Below are positions 1-41,166 of a stretch of DNA of 64,000 nt, in pieces (positions within the stretch are counted from its first letter, which is position 1; every line of letters begins with the position of its first letter). This DNA is from Flaccisagitta enflata (Eukaryota > Chaetognatha > Sagittoidea > Aphragmophora). The notes under the pieces were generated by a model. That model ran no database searches, was not told the origin of the DNA, and saw only the letters and a list, made by a program, of their open reading frames with translations. The stretch covers positions 33,170,001-33,234,000 of the forward strand of contig OZ231127.1 of the NCBI GenBank assembly GCA_965153355.1. Direction: 5' to 3'. A program made the position numbers and the translations under genes.

Positions 1-142
1 GTCCACAACTAAAAAGACAGACTAACAAACCAAGAAAAGGATAGAAAAAGAACCAGATCGACAAACCGATATAAGGAATGACAGCCAATTGTTTCACACA
101 ACATCAATGAATCAGATAAATATAAACCTTACTATTATTTTT

Positions 143-409
143 AGTCGCGTGCTACGCGACTCTATATGCCACTTTTCTGTTGGTCCGTCAGTCTGTCGGT
201 CCGTCGGTCCATCTGTTGGTCAGTCTGTAACAAAATCGTTTTAAAGGCTATTTATCGCGTTTTTTGTTTGTCTGAATAGCAGAGAAGAAACTTGGAAGAG
301 TAAAAAGCCTTTTCAAACGTCTTTTTGAAGAAAAAAATTGTTTGCCTGTCTGTCTGCTTGACTTTTTTGAAAGTGCCGACGCACGCGACTTAGGTCTAAT
401 GACCTTGTT
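143..409 (+). repeat. Family P element
   Basis: Short non-autonomous repeat. It starts with the imperfect palindrome AGTCGCGTGCTACGCGACT after a T run and ends in GACCTTGTT. The 10-mer GCACGCGACT near the 3' end is the exact reverse complement of the first 10 bases. The interior has the GTCC/GTCGG tetranucleotide run usual in this family. About 20 relatives occur in the window in both orientations. Confidence 0.75.
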
Positions 410-814
410 TGTTTTAAGTTACGAATTCAATGATTTTCATTATGCCCGCTAGGTAATGCTGTGGTGAATAATTACGAAATATATTCATAGAAAATAATCA
501 GGGCTTTCAATCAAATAGGATAAGTAAGAAATGATCACTTCCATCTCATCTTAAGTAAGAAATGTACATAAATCATCAAGTCATTATCCTAATTGATAAA
601 TATTATGTAATGCATAGCAATTTTTTACCATCTGAGCCTGCAATTTTTGATGACGGGGTTGCAGATAAGTCCCTCCTGAAAGTTAAAGAGATATTCTTCA
701 GAAATTCCTCAGAAAAGCTTCAAGTGAAATAAGATATTCAGTTGAAGAAAAGTCCTAATGAATAGCACAATTTCCAAGACCTCACACAGGCACATGTACC
801 TGGTAAAACAGGCA

Positions 815-871
<57 letters not shown>

Positions 872-1599
872 CGCGATACACCCAATAGCATACGCATTAC
901 ACAAGCCAAGCCTGAATTATCAGGGGGGCCACATGCAAATGAAAAAAAAGACAAGACAGTAACTAAAGAATAGAATAAAGAAAAAGAAGAAAGCAAGAGT
1001 AGAAGAAAAAAAATGAAAAGAAAAAAAGAATAAAAGAACAAAAAAAAAAAAAAAGATCATTAAGAATTGTGATCTACATGAGATGGTAAACAATTGCAGA
1101 GGTATTATTCAAAACAGAAACATATAAAAGATCATTAACAAATATCTTGTACTTTAAAAAAAAAATGGCATAAATAACATTTTTAGGTTTGAAAACAATT
1201 TTTAAATTTTTGAAGCTAGAAAAAAATTTTTTTTAATTTTTTTTTTTAGTTTAATTAAAAGTAAATGTTGTAATTTGTTTTATGCTTTATAATTAATCAG
1301 TGAAAGAATAATTAAATATTTTAAATCAACAAACAGAAACATTGAATGATGTATGACAAAAAAGGAAAATGATATATAAGACGCCAGGGGATCTAAAAAA
1401 GAGATGGAAGGTCCACCTTTCAGTCCAGTATTTGTTAAACTGCCTCAGGCTGATAGGGGAGAGGCAGATGGGGGGAAGGGGGGCCCCGCGCCCTAGCCAA
1501 GCCTAGGGCCCCGCGCATTGTTGATCCGCCTCAGCATACATACAAACAAAAAAAGCAAAAGAGCAAACAAAGAAACAAATAAAAAGACACATTTACACA

Positions 1600-1656
<57 letters not shown>

Positions 1657-1670
1657 AAACAAACACACAC
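410..1670. other. A/T-rich non-coding stretch with two CA microsatellites
   Basis: No supported gene. It holds a (CA)n run at about 814-870, a poly-A/poly-T-rich block at 1010-1260, a GC-rich patch at about 1460-1520 with an inverted repeat around GGGGCCCCGCG, and a second (CA)n run at about 1603-1650 just downstream (minus strand) of a G1 splice donor. Confidence 0.6.
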
Positions 1671-1674
1671 TTAC

Positions 1675-24981
<23,307 letters not shown>

Positions 24982-25244
24982 TCAAATTCGGGGAATAAAT
25001 TGTCACCAAGTTATCAGTATCGACGACTAATTGTGTCAATTACACAGAATTACCTGGAAGTGACATTCTTGGACTTTGGGGTGCGTTAATTCCACATCTG
25101 TGGGTTTTTGAATTACGTGACAAAAAAGGAAAAATAGATCAATCAATTGTTACGACAACACTTATTTGTAAACAAAAACTGAGAAAGTTAAGAACGGTTC
25201 CTTTTTTCCAAATCCGGGTTGGATTCCAAATCCATGTCGTTTTT

Positions 25245-25440
25245 AGTCGCGTGCACGCGACTCTACAACCCGCTTTGTCCGTCCATCTGTCGGTCCGTCG
25301 GTCCGTCGGTCAAACTTTACTTTTTTATTACTTCAAGTTATTCTTTGTCATTTTAAGTCATTTTTAGTCATTTTAAGTCATTCTAAGTCATTTTTAGTCA
25401 TTCTAAGTCATTGTTAGTCATTTTAAGTTATGGGTGGCGT
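25245..25440 (+). repeat. Family P 5' end followed by AGTCATTTT repeats
   Basis: Perfect 18-bp palindrome AGTCGCGTGCACGCGACT, GTCCGTCGG run, then about nine TAAGTCATTTT/TAGTCATTC units. No standard 3' end was found. Confidence 0.6.
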
Positions 25441-25929
25441 TTGGGGTTTGAATTAAGTTAGTGGTAGTCTAGTGAAAGGGTCGGATTGCGATTATGGATT
25501 CATGGCAAAAAAACAGAAAACAAAACAGCCTTTCGGTGTCGGAAATTGTGGTCCAAACAACCATCCTACCACGCACATTGTAACTAGAGGTCGACCGAAG
25601 GTAGGTAAACCGAAGCCGAACCGAAGCCGAAGTTGACAGTGACTAACTGACCGAAACCGAAACCGAAGTTTACCGAAGTCAGAAACCGAAGTTATTAGTT
25701 TTTAATTTTACGTAACGCTACCTCGCTTTATCTGTCAATTGGTCCCCATTTTCCTTGGTTAGCGTTTTTTAAGCATTTTAAGCTCACTGCTTTAACTTAA
25801 ATGCCACAGTACCTTTCCCTATCATTGCCCTTGTCTATCTGTAAGTGACTAGAGTACTACTTTGTGTATCCAGCTTTTTTTGATTATATTGAATAAAAAA
25901 TGTTTAAAAAATGTTTTCTTTTATGCAAG

Positions 25930-26306
<377 letters not shown>

Positions 26307-26309
26307 AAA

Positions 26310-27130
26310 AAAAAAAAAAGATATGGAAAAAAAAAACAGTAAAAGAAACAAAAAGAATTTCATAAAAATAGGTATAGATATTAATTATTAAAAAATAAAA
26401 CTCATAAAAAAATACTATATTATTTTTTTACGTTGATAGGTTAAATTAAAGAAACAAAACTCAAATCAAATTTTATACAAAATCTATTTGTTAACCTTTT
26501 TTTAACTGTAATAGGAGATACTATCTTGGAAAAAATAAAAGTCCAAGCTGGATAAAGGAATATTTTGATTTCAAATTTGATAAGATAACGACCATTTTTA
26601 TTATCCTACTATTTAAAATAACCTTTTCAGAGTTTAGAAACGGCTTGTATCTGTAAGGGCATGCCTTGGTAAAGAGTATAATGCCATTTTGAAGTACAAT
26701 CTTTCCACACAATTTGTTTACAATTTCTGAGAATCATCATTCTCAAACTTTTTGATGTAGAACCCAAAAGATAAAAGCTAGGAGTCTCTGCTTGGCGGCA
26801 ATGGATAGCCCTGATCAACAGCTTCAAAATGGTCATCAATTTTCCTTTCAAATTTTGTGAATCAAAGCGACACTGTAACAAAACGTCATGCATTCATATT
26901 TTTTTCAAGTTTTGTGTCTATTTCCTGAAATCAACATTTTCACTTATTTTGATGTAAGATCTAAACAAACAAAGCTATAAGTCTCAGCTTGGCGCCATTT
27001 GCTAGCCCTGTTTATTAGCTTCATTTTGGTCACCAATTTTTATATCAAATCATGTATATCAAAGCTGTAATATGACTAAACGTCCTGGACTTTTATTTTT
27101 TCCAAGATAGTATAATGAAATATTATTCAC
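26310..27130. other. A/T-rich stretch without genes
   Basis: No supported exon. Two similar segments (about 26730-26890 and 26935-27080), each with GGCGGCAATGGATAGCCCTG or GGCGCCATTTGCTAGCCCTG, suggest an old tandem duplication. Confidence 0.5.
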
Positions 27131-27149
27131 TAACATTAATTTTGGAAAA

Positions 27150-28010
27150 AAATTTTTAATCGCGAAAAAAGTCGAAGTCAGCCTTCGACTTTTTGACATA
27201 TTCGAGAGAAACAGGGTTTTCATTTTCTTATGAGGAAGTTGAGCATCTCCACCAAGCGAATGGGCCCTCCAATGAAATTGATAGGGTAAGTAAATTTAAT
27301 AATTCTCTTTCATTTGGCGCCAAGCAGAATGCTCTAGGACAAATATTTTTTGCGTTATGATTTTTTAAAGATTTATTTACGAAAATTACAAATTGAATTT
27401 TTTTGGATTTTTTATGATTTTAACTAGGATCAATAAAGGAGTGTATTCATGTTTGTTTGAGCATGTTTATGAGCATAGCTGCTTATCTGTGAGGGTGTTT
27501 CGGAGGATTTTAGCTCATTTAGCTCATTTTGCTCAGTTTTGTTTTTTTATTTCAAATGTGATAAAAGAATTAATATTTTGATACTTGTTTAAGAAAGCAG
27601 ATACAAAAAAGCATATCAGTGAGCATAACTGCTCATTTGTGAGGGTGTTTTAAAGCATTTTAGCTCACTCAGCTCATTTAGCTCAGGTTTTTTTCTGATT
27701 TTTAATAGGATAAATAAATGTTTTGATGAGAGTATGTAAATACCAAAAAAGCTTGATAGTGAGCATAGCTGGTTGTCTGGTTGAGTGATTTTGAGCATTT
27801 TAGCTCATCTAGCTCATTTGGCTCAGTCCTATTTTTCTTTGATTTTCAGTGCAATCAATACATACAATTGCTCTTGATTGATCTAATAGAAAAAAGTTTT
27901 GCAGTGACTAAAGATAAAAGCTTGATGAAAGCCGAAAGGTGACCAATGCTTACAACTTTTTTCCTCACGGCGACAGCCGCCATTACTGGTATATATTTCT
28001 TTATTTCAAA
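27150..28010 (+). repeat. Left arm of a large inverted duplication
   Basis: Matches the complement of about 32575-33525. Contains three roughly 150-bp units with GAGCATAGCTG and TTTAGCTCATTTAGCTCA. The stretch 27172-27282 (AG before, GTAAGT after) is an open frame ending SNEIDR, a possible relic exon. Confidence 0.75.
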
Positions 28011-28139
28011 TCAACTTATAAAGAAAAAATAATAGGCATAGGATTTTTTCTTATAATTTTTCTTATATAATTATTTATATTTGTACCAATTTTTATGATA
28101 TTTTTTTATTGTTTTTTTTTCACAGTTTTTTTGCATATA

Positions 28140-28315
28140 CAGTGGAACCCTGCAATAACAGCCTCGCTTTTAAAGATTCCCCATCAATAAAGGTCAATAT
28201 TTTGAGGTCCCAAATCGTGATTTTTAATGTGATTTCACCTCTCTTTAAAGGTTATCCTGAGACAAAGGTGAAAAATCTTCAGTCCCAAAGGGACCGATGA
28301 GGCGGGGTCCTACTG
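28140..28315. mobile_element. MITE, 176 bp, TA-flanked
   Basis: Ends CAGTGGAACCC and GGGGTCCTACTG, flanked by TA at 28138 and 28316. The CAGTGGAACC tip is that of pogo/Tigger-like Tc1/mariner elements. Related tips (CGTTAGAGCGGG) are seen at 29893 and 31629. Confidence 0.8.
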
Positions 28316-28328
28316 TATGTCTTTTTTG

Positions 28329-28331
<3 letters not shown>

Positions 28332-28382
<51 letters not shown>
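28332..28382. repeat. (CT)n microsatellite
   Basis: Continuous CT run; a (CA)n run follows at 28505-28612. Confidence 0.9.
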
Positions 28383-28386
<4 letters not shown>

Positions 28387-28556
28387 ACTCCCTCTTGCAT
28401 AAATGAAATATTTTACTTTTCAAAGAAAAATAATGTTAATTTCGATCATTAGAGCAGTATCCTGACCCGAAGGTCGAAGCCAAAGTTAACCTTCAGACGA
28501 TCCCTAAACATGCACACATGCACACACACACGCGCACTCACACACACACACGTGTG

Positions 28557-28613
<57 letters not shown>

Positions 28614-28669
28614 ACACGGACAGCCTGAGATCAACAAACAACACCAAAGAATTCTTTTTTTAAAGAGAA

Positions 28670-29060
28670 TTGATTTACACCAACATTGTCAAGGATTTAA
28701 TTGCAAGTGAAGCATCAAGTCTCGATCGCAATCGGCGATCTTTCCTTCTTTTGATGAGGAAAGGGGGGATTGATCTTATTTGTAAAGGAAGCATGAGCAA
28801 TGTAAATTCGTTAGGAAAAGGAAAAGCAGATGCATGTTTAATTGTGGAATCATCTTTCGTGTTAGAGGGCAATTCTGGAGTCCCAATTTGCACGTTCGAT
28901 AGGAAAAGTAAACAAAACATCAAACTTCGGTTTATTGACCTACTGAATTCGGCGACCTACTGATAACTGACCACTCCGGATTCAGTGACGGAGTTGGGAG
29001 AGTGATCCATACAGTAAAAACAGTTCGAACCGGAGGTTCGGTCGGTCTGTAATTGTAACG
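28670..29060. other. Non-repetitive stretch, no gene supported
   Basis: Long open frames exist on both strands (28670-28963 plus, 28923-28675 minus) but neither has convincing splice sites or a recognised domain. Confidence 0.35.
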
Positions 29061-29097
29061 TATCTGGTCCAAACAACCGTCCTTCCATCCTACCATC

Positions 29098-29364
29098 CTA
29101 CCACGCACATTGTAACGTGTCGCTATTTATTCTTCTCAAATCTGCCGCTTCCGCTTCCGCTTCCGCGGCTCGAACGTAATCGCTTCCAACGGAAAAATTA
29201 GCAAACGGATCCGTTCTTCGTCTTTCTTCGAGTAAAGATTCGTTAGTGAGAGTTCTGTCGGCGAGAGTTTCGTTGGTGGCGGTGAGACCCGGGGCTAACG
29301 CCGCTAACTCGGCACTCTCGGCTGTTGTCAATCCTCCGTGATCCGATTTACGTTGTTTTAAACG
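29098..29364 (-). CDS. G2 exon 2
   Basis: Acceptor TATCCTCCCTGATATCAG; reads RLKQRKSDHGGLTTAESAEL first, then Ala/Thr/Glu-rich helix-prone sequence with (EA)n near the end. The 3' boundary is uncertain. Confidence 0.55.
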   Translation of the reverse strand, partial: RLKQRKSDHGGLTTAESAELAALAPGLTATNETLADRTLTNESLLEERRRTDPFANFSVGSDYVRAAEAEAEAADLRRINSDTLQCAW

Positions 29365-30769
29365 CTGATATCAGGGAGGATAGAAAAGAGGGGTTCAACT
29401 TGTTTCTTTTTACTTCCTTTGCTCTAACAAAGTTCCACCTGTACACTCTTTATTTTGAGTAAGGACAAAGTTTATAAGGACATCGAGGCTGAAATTTTGC
29501 CAAAAATTAAGGACATTTTAAGGACAAAGCCCAGCCTCAGATTTGCATAAAAAATTTTTTTGATTCAAAATCTAGATTGTCTTAACGCAACTTCTTAAAG
29601 AAAATAATTACTTTTAAAAAAAATGATAGCATTCATCTCTGCTAAATGATATATTGTTCTATAAAGAACAACTACAAAGCAATTATTGTCATATCTAACT
29701 TGTGTTTCATGACACTTAACATCAATTATTTCAATACATAAAAAATAATCATAACAAAATCATAACAAGGACACGCTAAGGACATTTCAGCTTGAAATTT
29801 ACTAAAATCTAAGGACATCCCAGCCTCAGAAAAAATTTACTGGTCCTTATATAAAATAACAAATGAAATATTTTAGTCCCTTGAAATCCGTTAGAGCGGG
29901 ATTTAATTGTAGTTTCTTCTTTTACAGTCAAACTTGACCGTCAGTCGGTCTCTAGGGCACGAGTTAAGATGAGTGAAACGCGATGCAGCGGCGAAAACAC
30001 AACCCTAACCTCAAAAAAAGCCGCTTAAAAAAAAGACTTGAAAACATAAGACGTCAAATCATTTTTGAATACACTTTTTTTTTTTTATAAGAGACAAGAT
30101 TTTTAAACTCAGCCTGGATGTTCTTAAATTTTTTGCTGTTTTGAGGCTCAAATTCTCTTAAATTGTTCTTATTTTTCCGACGCGTGAAAAATGGAAAATT
30201 ATGTATAAATACACTATTTGTATGGAAAACAATGTATAAATACACTATTTCGTAGTGTTCTATGTATCTTCAATTGAAAACTTGTTAGTTACTATAAAAC
30301 TTGAGATATCTTGTTCAATGTGACAAATAAAACCCAAAAAGAAAGTCTTTTTCTGAAAAATTTACAAATTTTTGAAAAAAGTTTTAGGATTGTCATATGT
30401 TTTATCAAGAGACTCAAAAAAAAATTTTCTAAAAAATTTCCAAAAGTGAATCTCAGCCTGGGCATTCTCTTATTTTGTTCTTAAAATTTCGGCAAATCTC
30501 AGCCTCATGTCTCTTATAAACTGGTCTCTTATAAAATAAAAAAAGTGTAATATACCAAAGATAGATACCTGCGCTAGATGTCTAAATTTGCCGTGATCGT
30601 AGGTGGCGTTCGCGTGAGTGACCATGTTGTGACCAAGAGATACTTCATCGTCATCGTCATCTTCATTGTTTATTACATCATCGTCATCGTAGCGTGGCAT
30701 CGAGGCTTTCCGTCGACGGGGTTTACGCCGAGATAATGACGTCGACGTCGAAGAACTTTGGTCAGACAT
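29098..30769 (-). CDS. Gene G2: two-exon gene, product not recognised
   Basis: Exon 1 30769-30569, exon 2 29364-29098, joined in phase 0 (donor CAG|GTATCT, acceptor CCTCCCTGATATCAG). The start ATG follows an A-rich non-coding leader. The 155-codon product is hydrophilic: Ser/Thr and basic N-terminus (SRRKPRRRK), an Asp-rich tract, then FRHLAQ joined to RLKQRKSDHGG, and an Ala/Glu-rich end. There is no signal peptide or membrane segment. The stop at 29098 lies in sequence shared with another repeat copy near 25570, so exon 2 may instead be spliced shortly before it and the gene may be longer. Confidence 0.55.
29440..29860. mobile_element. Probable MITE with AAGGAC-rich ends
   Basis: Left CTTTATTTTGAGTAAGGAC and the right end near 29850, reversed, are similar. 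The interior repeats AAGGACATT and CAGCCTCAG near both ends. No clear target duplication. Confidence 0.4.
30072..30547. mobile_element. MITE, 476 bp, TA-flanked
   Basis: Inverted ends CACTTTTTTT...ATAAGAGAC, with TA at 30070-30071 and 30548-30549. Subterminal CTCAGCCTGG repeated in both orientations. In G2 intron 1. Confidence 0.7.
30569..30769 (-). CDS. G2 exon 1
   Basis: Sixty-seven codons from ATG to donor CAG|GTATCT, beginning MSDQSSSTSTSLSRRKPRRR. A MITE (30072-30547) begins 21 bases into the intron. Confidence 0.65.
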
Positions 30770-30839
30770 TTTTATTTCGAGACGTTTTTTTTTAATTTTT
30801 TGTTTTGTTGTTGTTTGTGTTGTTTAAGCTGTTTTTGTC

Positions 30840-30873
30840 GTTTGTATTGTTTGTGTTGTTGTTGTTGTTGTTT

Positions 30874-30906
<33 letters not shown>

Positions 30907-30910
30907 TTAG

Positions 30911-30946
<36 letters not shown>

Positions 30947-30956
30947 CGTTGTTGTA
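30840..30956. repeat. (TTG)n microsatellite
   Basis: TTG triplets with TTT, AGT and GAT interruptions, just upstream of the G2 start. Confidence 0.9.
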
Positions 30957-31654
30957 TCAATCAAAATGATGAAATAATTATTTTTCCTCGAGGAGGAGAT
31001 TTTCTCCCGATAGTTAAATCACAGAAGAACGGTAGAATAGCAAAAACACAGCACTGAGCAACAGCTACGCGTCTTTCTTTTCATGCCCGAGATTAAAGAA
31101 ATACTTTCCTTTAAGTCTAACCCTTGAACTCGATGGCTCTCAAGGCATATGCACAATTTTCAAGACGGGCATTAGAAAGTGTATGTCTGTATGATACAGT
31201 TACATCTGAAATAATGAACCTCACTCTTTTAATTGTTTTATTTCCTTTTGATTAATTTCTTTTCTTGCTTTGGCTGGTCAAAATACTTATCTGAATGGGT
31301 TATCCAATAAGGATTCCAGTAGAGTATTTTTTTCTCTTCTCAGCCTAAGGAGTGACAGACTTTTCTAGTTTTCAATCAAGAAAAAAATAATCTTGAAAAA
31401 AATATTGATCTGGCTAAGACTAAGACAATATAAGCTTCACCTAAGCAACGAGTGTTCTGAGAATTCACCTATGAATCCCGGTCTAACGGATTTCAGGGGA
31501 CCCAAAATTTTTTTTATCTGTTATAGGTGGAATACTGTTTTAGTTAACATAAGAAATAAAAGAAAACAGATTGTAAGGACCAAGAATTAGTATCTGTTAC
31601 AGGCGGAATTCAGTTAAAAGCGGGTCCGTTAGAGCGGGGTTCAACTGTGGGTGG

Positions 31655-31735
31655 AACAATATCCCTCACTATATCCACACTGAAATAAAATGGCCGAGGG
31701 CTTTGTGAACCCTCACTGACTAGGAACAGCATCTG
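31655..31735. repeat. Dispersed repeat shared with 42288
   Basis: GGTGGAACAATATCCCTCAC and CCTCACTGACTAG are shared in the same order with 42288-42365. A 30-bp tandem (GATCAGGAACAGCATCTG) follows at 31720-31810. Confidence 0.7.
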
Positions 31736-32074
31736 TCATAAGCATTGATCAGGAACAGCATCTGTCATAAACATTGATCAGGAACAGCATCTGGCATAAA
31801 CGCTGATCATTTAGGAAAATCTCAAAATATCATCCAAAACAATCCTGTATGAAATCATTTTGACTCACCTGGATGAGTTTCTAAAGACGAGGACCATAGA
31901 AAAGAATATTTTAGTTAAGCAAGGTATCACTATCTTCAAAACAGGTACAAACCATTTACCTCTCAATTGCTAGATTCTAATTCAGGACATCGAATTATTT
32001 CTGATAAAATGAACTGCCCAGGCGGATTGCACATCGTTGATGAGAGCGTGCAATAATCGCTCCCGAGGAAAAAG

Positions 32075-32225
32075 CAGGAAGGAAGGAAGGAAGGAAGGAA
32101 GGAAGGAAGGAAGGAGGAGGGAAGGGAGGAAGGAAAAAAGGGTGGAAGGAAGGAAGGAAGAAAAGGAGGAAGGAAGGAAGAAAGGATGGAAGAAAGGAAG
32201 GAAGGAGAAAAGGAAGGAAAGAAGG
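32075..32225. repeat. (GGAA)n microsatellite
   Basis: GGAA/GGAAG units with interruptions; a short relative (TAAG, GGAA) at 32330-32362. Confidence 0.9.
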
Positions 32226-32426
32226 TGTTTTTTTGGTACATGATATCATATTGAAATGAACTAAACTGTCTGGGGGATTGTACACTAAGAATCGGACCGT
32301 TAGACAAGCACCTTCCCCCCCCCCCTTACATAAAAGTAAGTAAGTAAGGAAGGAAAGAAGGAAGATTTTCTCTGTCACAAAACTCCGTGACTAAAACCAT
32401 TTTCAAATTCCCTCGTAGAGACTGAC

Positions 32427-37830
<5,404 letters not shown>

Positions 37831-38123
37831 CTTTTGACCAATCGCCGTAAAGAAAAGGGAAGCTTTTTTAGTCTCATAATGTTTTGGGCAGTACAGTCTG
37901 TACAAATCAAGGAAAATAAAACGTTCGTCAGTTTGAGTAGTACTTAAAATAACCATTGAAATCATTCGGATGGTTTGGACAATATGGCAACCCACACACG
38001 GTAGAGAACTTCTTAGTCCCTTGCTATGTGACTTCACCTGTAATTTTGTCTGTCCGTATGTCCATCGATAGACGGCAGACCTGAAGCCTGAACGGGCTGA
38101 TTTGGGACCTGGGGCTGAACTGT

Positions 38124-38381
38124 CTATGGACATTTCGGTATTTGTAGATATGTCAGCAGTTTGGTATATTTCAACCCGTTGAAATCTCTCATTCTAGTAT
38201 ATTTCAACGGGTTGAAATCTTTCATTCTACTGATATAAATCTTGTGGAATGAGAGATTTCTACATGTTGAAATGTGCCAAAATGAGAGATTTCAACCTGT
38301 TGAAATATTCCAGAATGAGAGATTTCAACGGGTTGAAATATACCAAACTGCTGACATCTACAAATATCAAAATGTCCATAG
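38124..38381. mobile_element. Hairpin element built of small palindromes
   Basis: Outer inverted repeat CTATGGACATTT(C/T)G.TATTTGTAGAT, then copies of TTTCAACGGGTTGAAATC and variants in both orientations separated by TCTCATTC or GAATGAGA. It sits in a GGGCTGATTTNGGCCTGA repeat zone. Confidence 0.75.
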
Positions 38382-38394
38382 ACTGTGAAAGACA

Positions 38395-39560
38395 GATTTT
38401 AGGTTTGAAAGACTGGTTTCAGGCCTAAGAGGGCCGATATCAGGCATGGCAGGGCAGATATTGGGCCTTAAAGGGCAGATTTCGGGTCTGAGAGGACAGA
38501 TTCCAGGTCTGAGAGGCCCGATGGGGGGGACGAATGAACGAACAGATAGACGGACGGACGAAAGAAAATCTCCCAATGTTCTACAGGACTTCGTCCCCTT
38601 CGGAGCCGCTGCCCAAAAATAAAAGTGTGACCAACCGAATCAGCATTGAGCAAACCTATATTTAGGCCTTGGGAGCTAATTGGGCTGACTTATAGTCCAA
38701 GACAGCAGGTTTTAGAACCCAAAAGGACTGACTTGAGGCTGATTTGAAGCTTAAGAGGGCTGATTTTAGGCTCGTTAGTCTTGATGGGGGAATGAACAAA
38801 CATAAATGAGCAATATCGCCGAGCAGATATGAATGAGCGAATGAACGTATGCAATGAACGAACATCCCCCGGTGTTCTACGAGACAAAAGCGTTTCATGG
38901 CCCTTTCTCTATATATAAGTGTGACGGGTGAGATGATAAGAGGGACAGCGGCTTAAAAGGGGCAGATGGCCTATGACTCCACAGTCCACACAAGGCAATT
39001 TTCAGTAGTTCCGGACCAGAATTGGGCAAATCATGAGAATCGCAGGTTAAAATTAAGCAAAGAACAGTAAATTAGAAGGCTTGATGGGCCAGGTTTGGAG
39101 CTAGAGGGGATGATTTAGGGGCTGAGTCAACTGACCTTCTAAAGAAAAACATTGTTTGAAAGCTGAAATGATTTATTCAGTGCCGATTTTTCGGTCCGTC
39201 CGTCCGTCCGTCCGTCCGTCCGTCCGTCCGTCCGTCCGTCCGTCCGTCTCAAATCACTTTAACGGCATTTTCGCATTTCTTACACTGCATTTTTGAAGAT
39301 TAGGGAATACACTTCACTGGGAGGTGGAGACCGCTAATTCAAAAGTCATTTTGAAAATTCCAGTCTGTCGGGCTGTCTCTCTGTCTGTCCGACCTTTAGT
39401 GAAAATGCCGATGCACGCGACTTGACCTTGGTAATGGTTGTGGGCCAGAAACTAGCTGTTTTGGGGTTTAAAGCCTGTCACTAGGGCAAAAAGGGCAATT
39501 TTGAAAGCTGCAAGGGCTGATGTGGGTTCTGAGAGGGCTGATTTATAGAGATGGGGGACA
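38395..39560. repeat. GGGCTGATTT/GGCCTGA tandem-type repeats
   Basis: Scattered 20-24 bp units such as AGGGCAGATTTCGGGTCTGA and AGGGCTGATTTTAGGCTC (38395-38530, 38660-38790, 39060-39130, 39470-39550), each block next to a GACGGACG run and a CCGCTGCCCAAAAA end. A (CCGT)n run lies at 39197-39248. Confidence 0.6.
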
Positions 39561-39932
39561 GACGGAAAACAGAAACCAAAAAGATTTTCTTTTGTCGAAT
39601 CATGGGTCATCTGCCCCTCTAGGGCCGCAGTCCAAAAAGGATAAAATGGGGTTAAAAATAGTTGAAAATAATTAAACAGTACTGTTATAACGTTATGTGT
39701 TGAAGTTTGAATATTAGCAATTCATTAGAGTCAAAACTATCATATGTCATTAAGTTAGGCGAATAGTCAATGGTCTTGTTTCAAGAAATTTTGACTAATC
39801 ATGCCTTATTCATGTTTCACGTGTATTATGTTATTGATGAGCGAAATAGAAAAGGTATTCTGGAAAATCAGTATGATTTGCTCCACTGCAGTGAAAGATT
39901 GAAGATTGAAGACATAGAAGACACAGTAACTA

Positions 39933-40271
39933 CCGTATTTGCTCCGTTTAACGCCCCCCCTCCATTTAACGCCCCCCCCCCCATTTTTCCAATGAGCTTT
40001 TGTCATTTTATAAAGAATTTATTAAAGATCAATGAAGAAAAACTGATGAAATATATTGTCTTTGTCTTTAAACATCATAGGGGAGGGACAAAATTTTGGA
40101 TGCAGTATATCAACTGAAGCATGTTTTTACCAAGAAATAAAAGGATATTGAAGAATAAATTGAAAAACCAAATATTCTTGCTTGTAAAAGGGGGCGCTAA
40201 TTGGAGCGCAAACTGACAATGTTGAATTTCAATTTCAAAAGCGCCCGGGGCGCTAATTGGAGCAAATACGG
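39933..40271. mobile_element. MITE copy 1, CCGTATTT ends, TA-flanked
   Basis: Ends CCGTATTTGCTCC and GGAGCAAATACGG, flanked by TA. Subterminal GCCCCCCC and GCGCCCGGGGCGCTAATT. A second copy is at 51836-52178. Confidence 0.85.
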
Positions 40272-40468
40272 TATTCCGATTTGAAAAAAAAAAGGCCAAG
40301 TAGACCAACGATGCGTCCTCTTTGAATAAACGTTTTTTATGAATGAATGTTTTTTATGAATGAATGTTCTTTTATGAATGAATGTCATTTGTGAATGAAT
40401 CAATGATTTAATGAATGAATTACTAGATGTATGCTTCTTTTACTAGGTCAGAACCACTTTTCTGTTGA

Positions 40469-40579
40469 AACAAGGCCAAGTAGGTCAATAAGGTGCGCCG
40501 TGTGGATCGAACGAATGCGTTACAGACCGACCGACAGACCAACAGACACAGCCTATTATAGAGATGCGAGGATGCATCT
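40469..40579 (-). repeat. Family P relative (GCATCC type)
   Basis: Minus-strand start AGATGCATCCTCGCATCT; end CTACTTGGCCTTGTT. Short (111 bp). Abuts the next copy, with 3 bp between. Confidence 0.65.
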
Positions 40580-40582
40580 AAA

Positions 40583-40770
40583 AACAAGGCCAACACCTAT
40601 AAGTCGCGTGCGAGACTTACATTTAGAGTGACTTAGAATGGTTTAGATTGACTTATTATACTCTTATATGACCTAAAGAAATAAAATTGATAAAAAAAGT
40701 AAAGTGTGACCAACCAACCAACCAACCAACCGACGGACAAAGCGGGGTGTAGAGTCGCGTGCACGCGACT
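40583..40770 (-). repeat. Family P element (GTGC subfamily)
   Basis: Minus-strand start AGTCGCGTGCACGCGACT, exact partner GCACGCGACT near the end, end GTTGGCCTTGTT. Ten-base pairing intact. Confidence 0.85.
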
Positions 40771-40774
40771 AAAA

Positions 40775-41040
40775 ACGTTGGAGGTAAGGCATAATTCCTT
40801 CCAGTCTCATAGCTTTGGGTACAGATGGTGTGAGTCTGTCACGGCTTTGCAAGGATTTCTCGATCGTCCCACATGGGAGCAATTGGTGGAAAAGCGAGTT
40901 GCATCATTTAAAAAAAGAATCTTTGACTCGGGAGGCAAATGGCCTCGCCGGCACGCTTCTCTCTTATTGATTGATTGTACCTAATCCTTTGTAAACTTCG
41001 GTTGTCCTGTCTACACTATTTGTGTGAATAAATCAAATCA
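40775..41040 (+). mobile_element. Possible LINE 3' fragment
   Basis: Open frame to 40984 containing FLDRPTWEQLVEKRVASFKK followed by a short 3' tail with AATAAATCAAATC. Resembles the end of a non-LTR ORF2 but too short for certainty. A similar AAATCAAATTCAAATTC tail occurs at 43715. Confidence 0.35.
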
Positions 41041-41124
41041 TAGCATGTGCCATGCCCTAACGGGTTTTATGAGGTGGTTGAATTGATCTTATTTGAAAAT
41101 TGTTTGTGCATCAAAAAGAACGAT

Positions 41125-41166
<42 letters not shown>

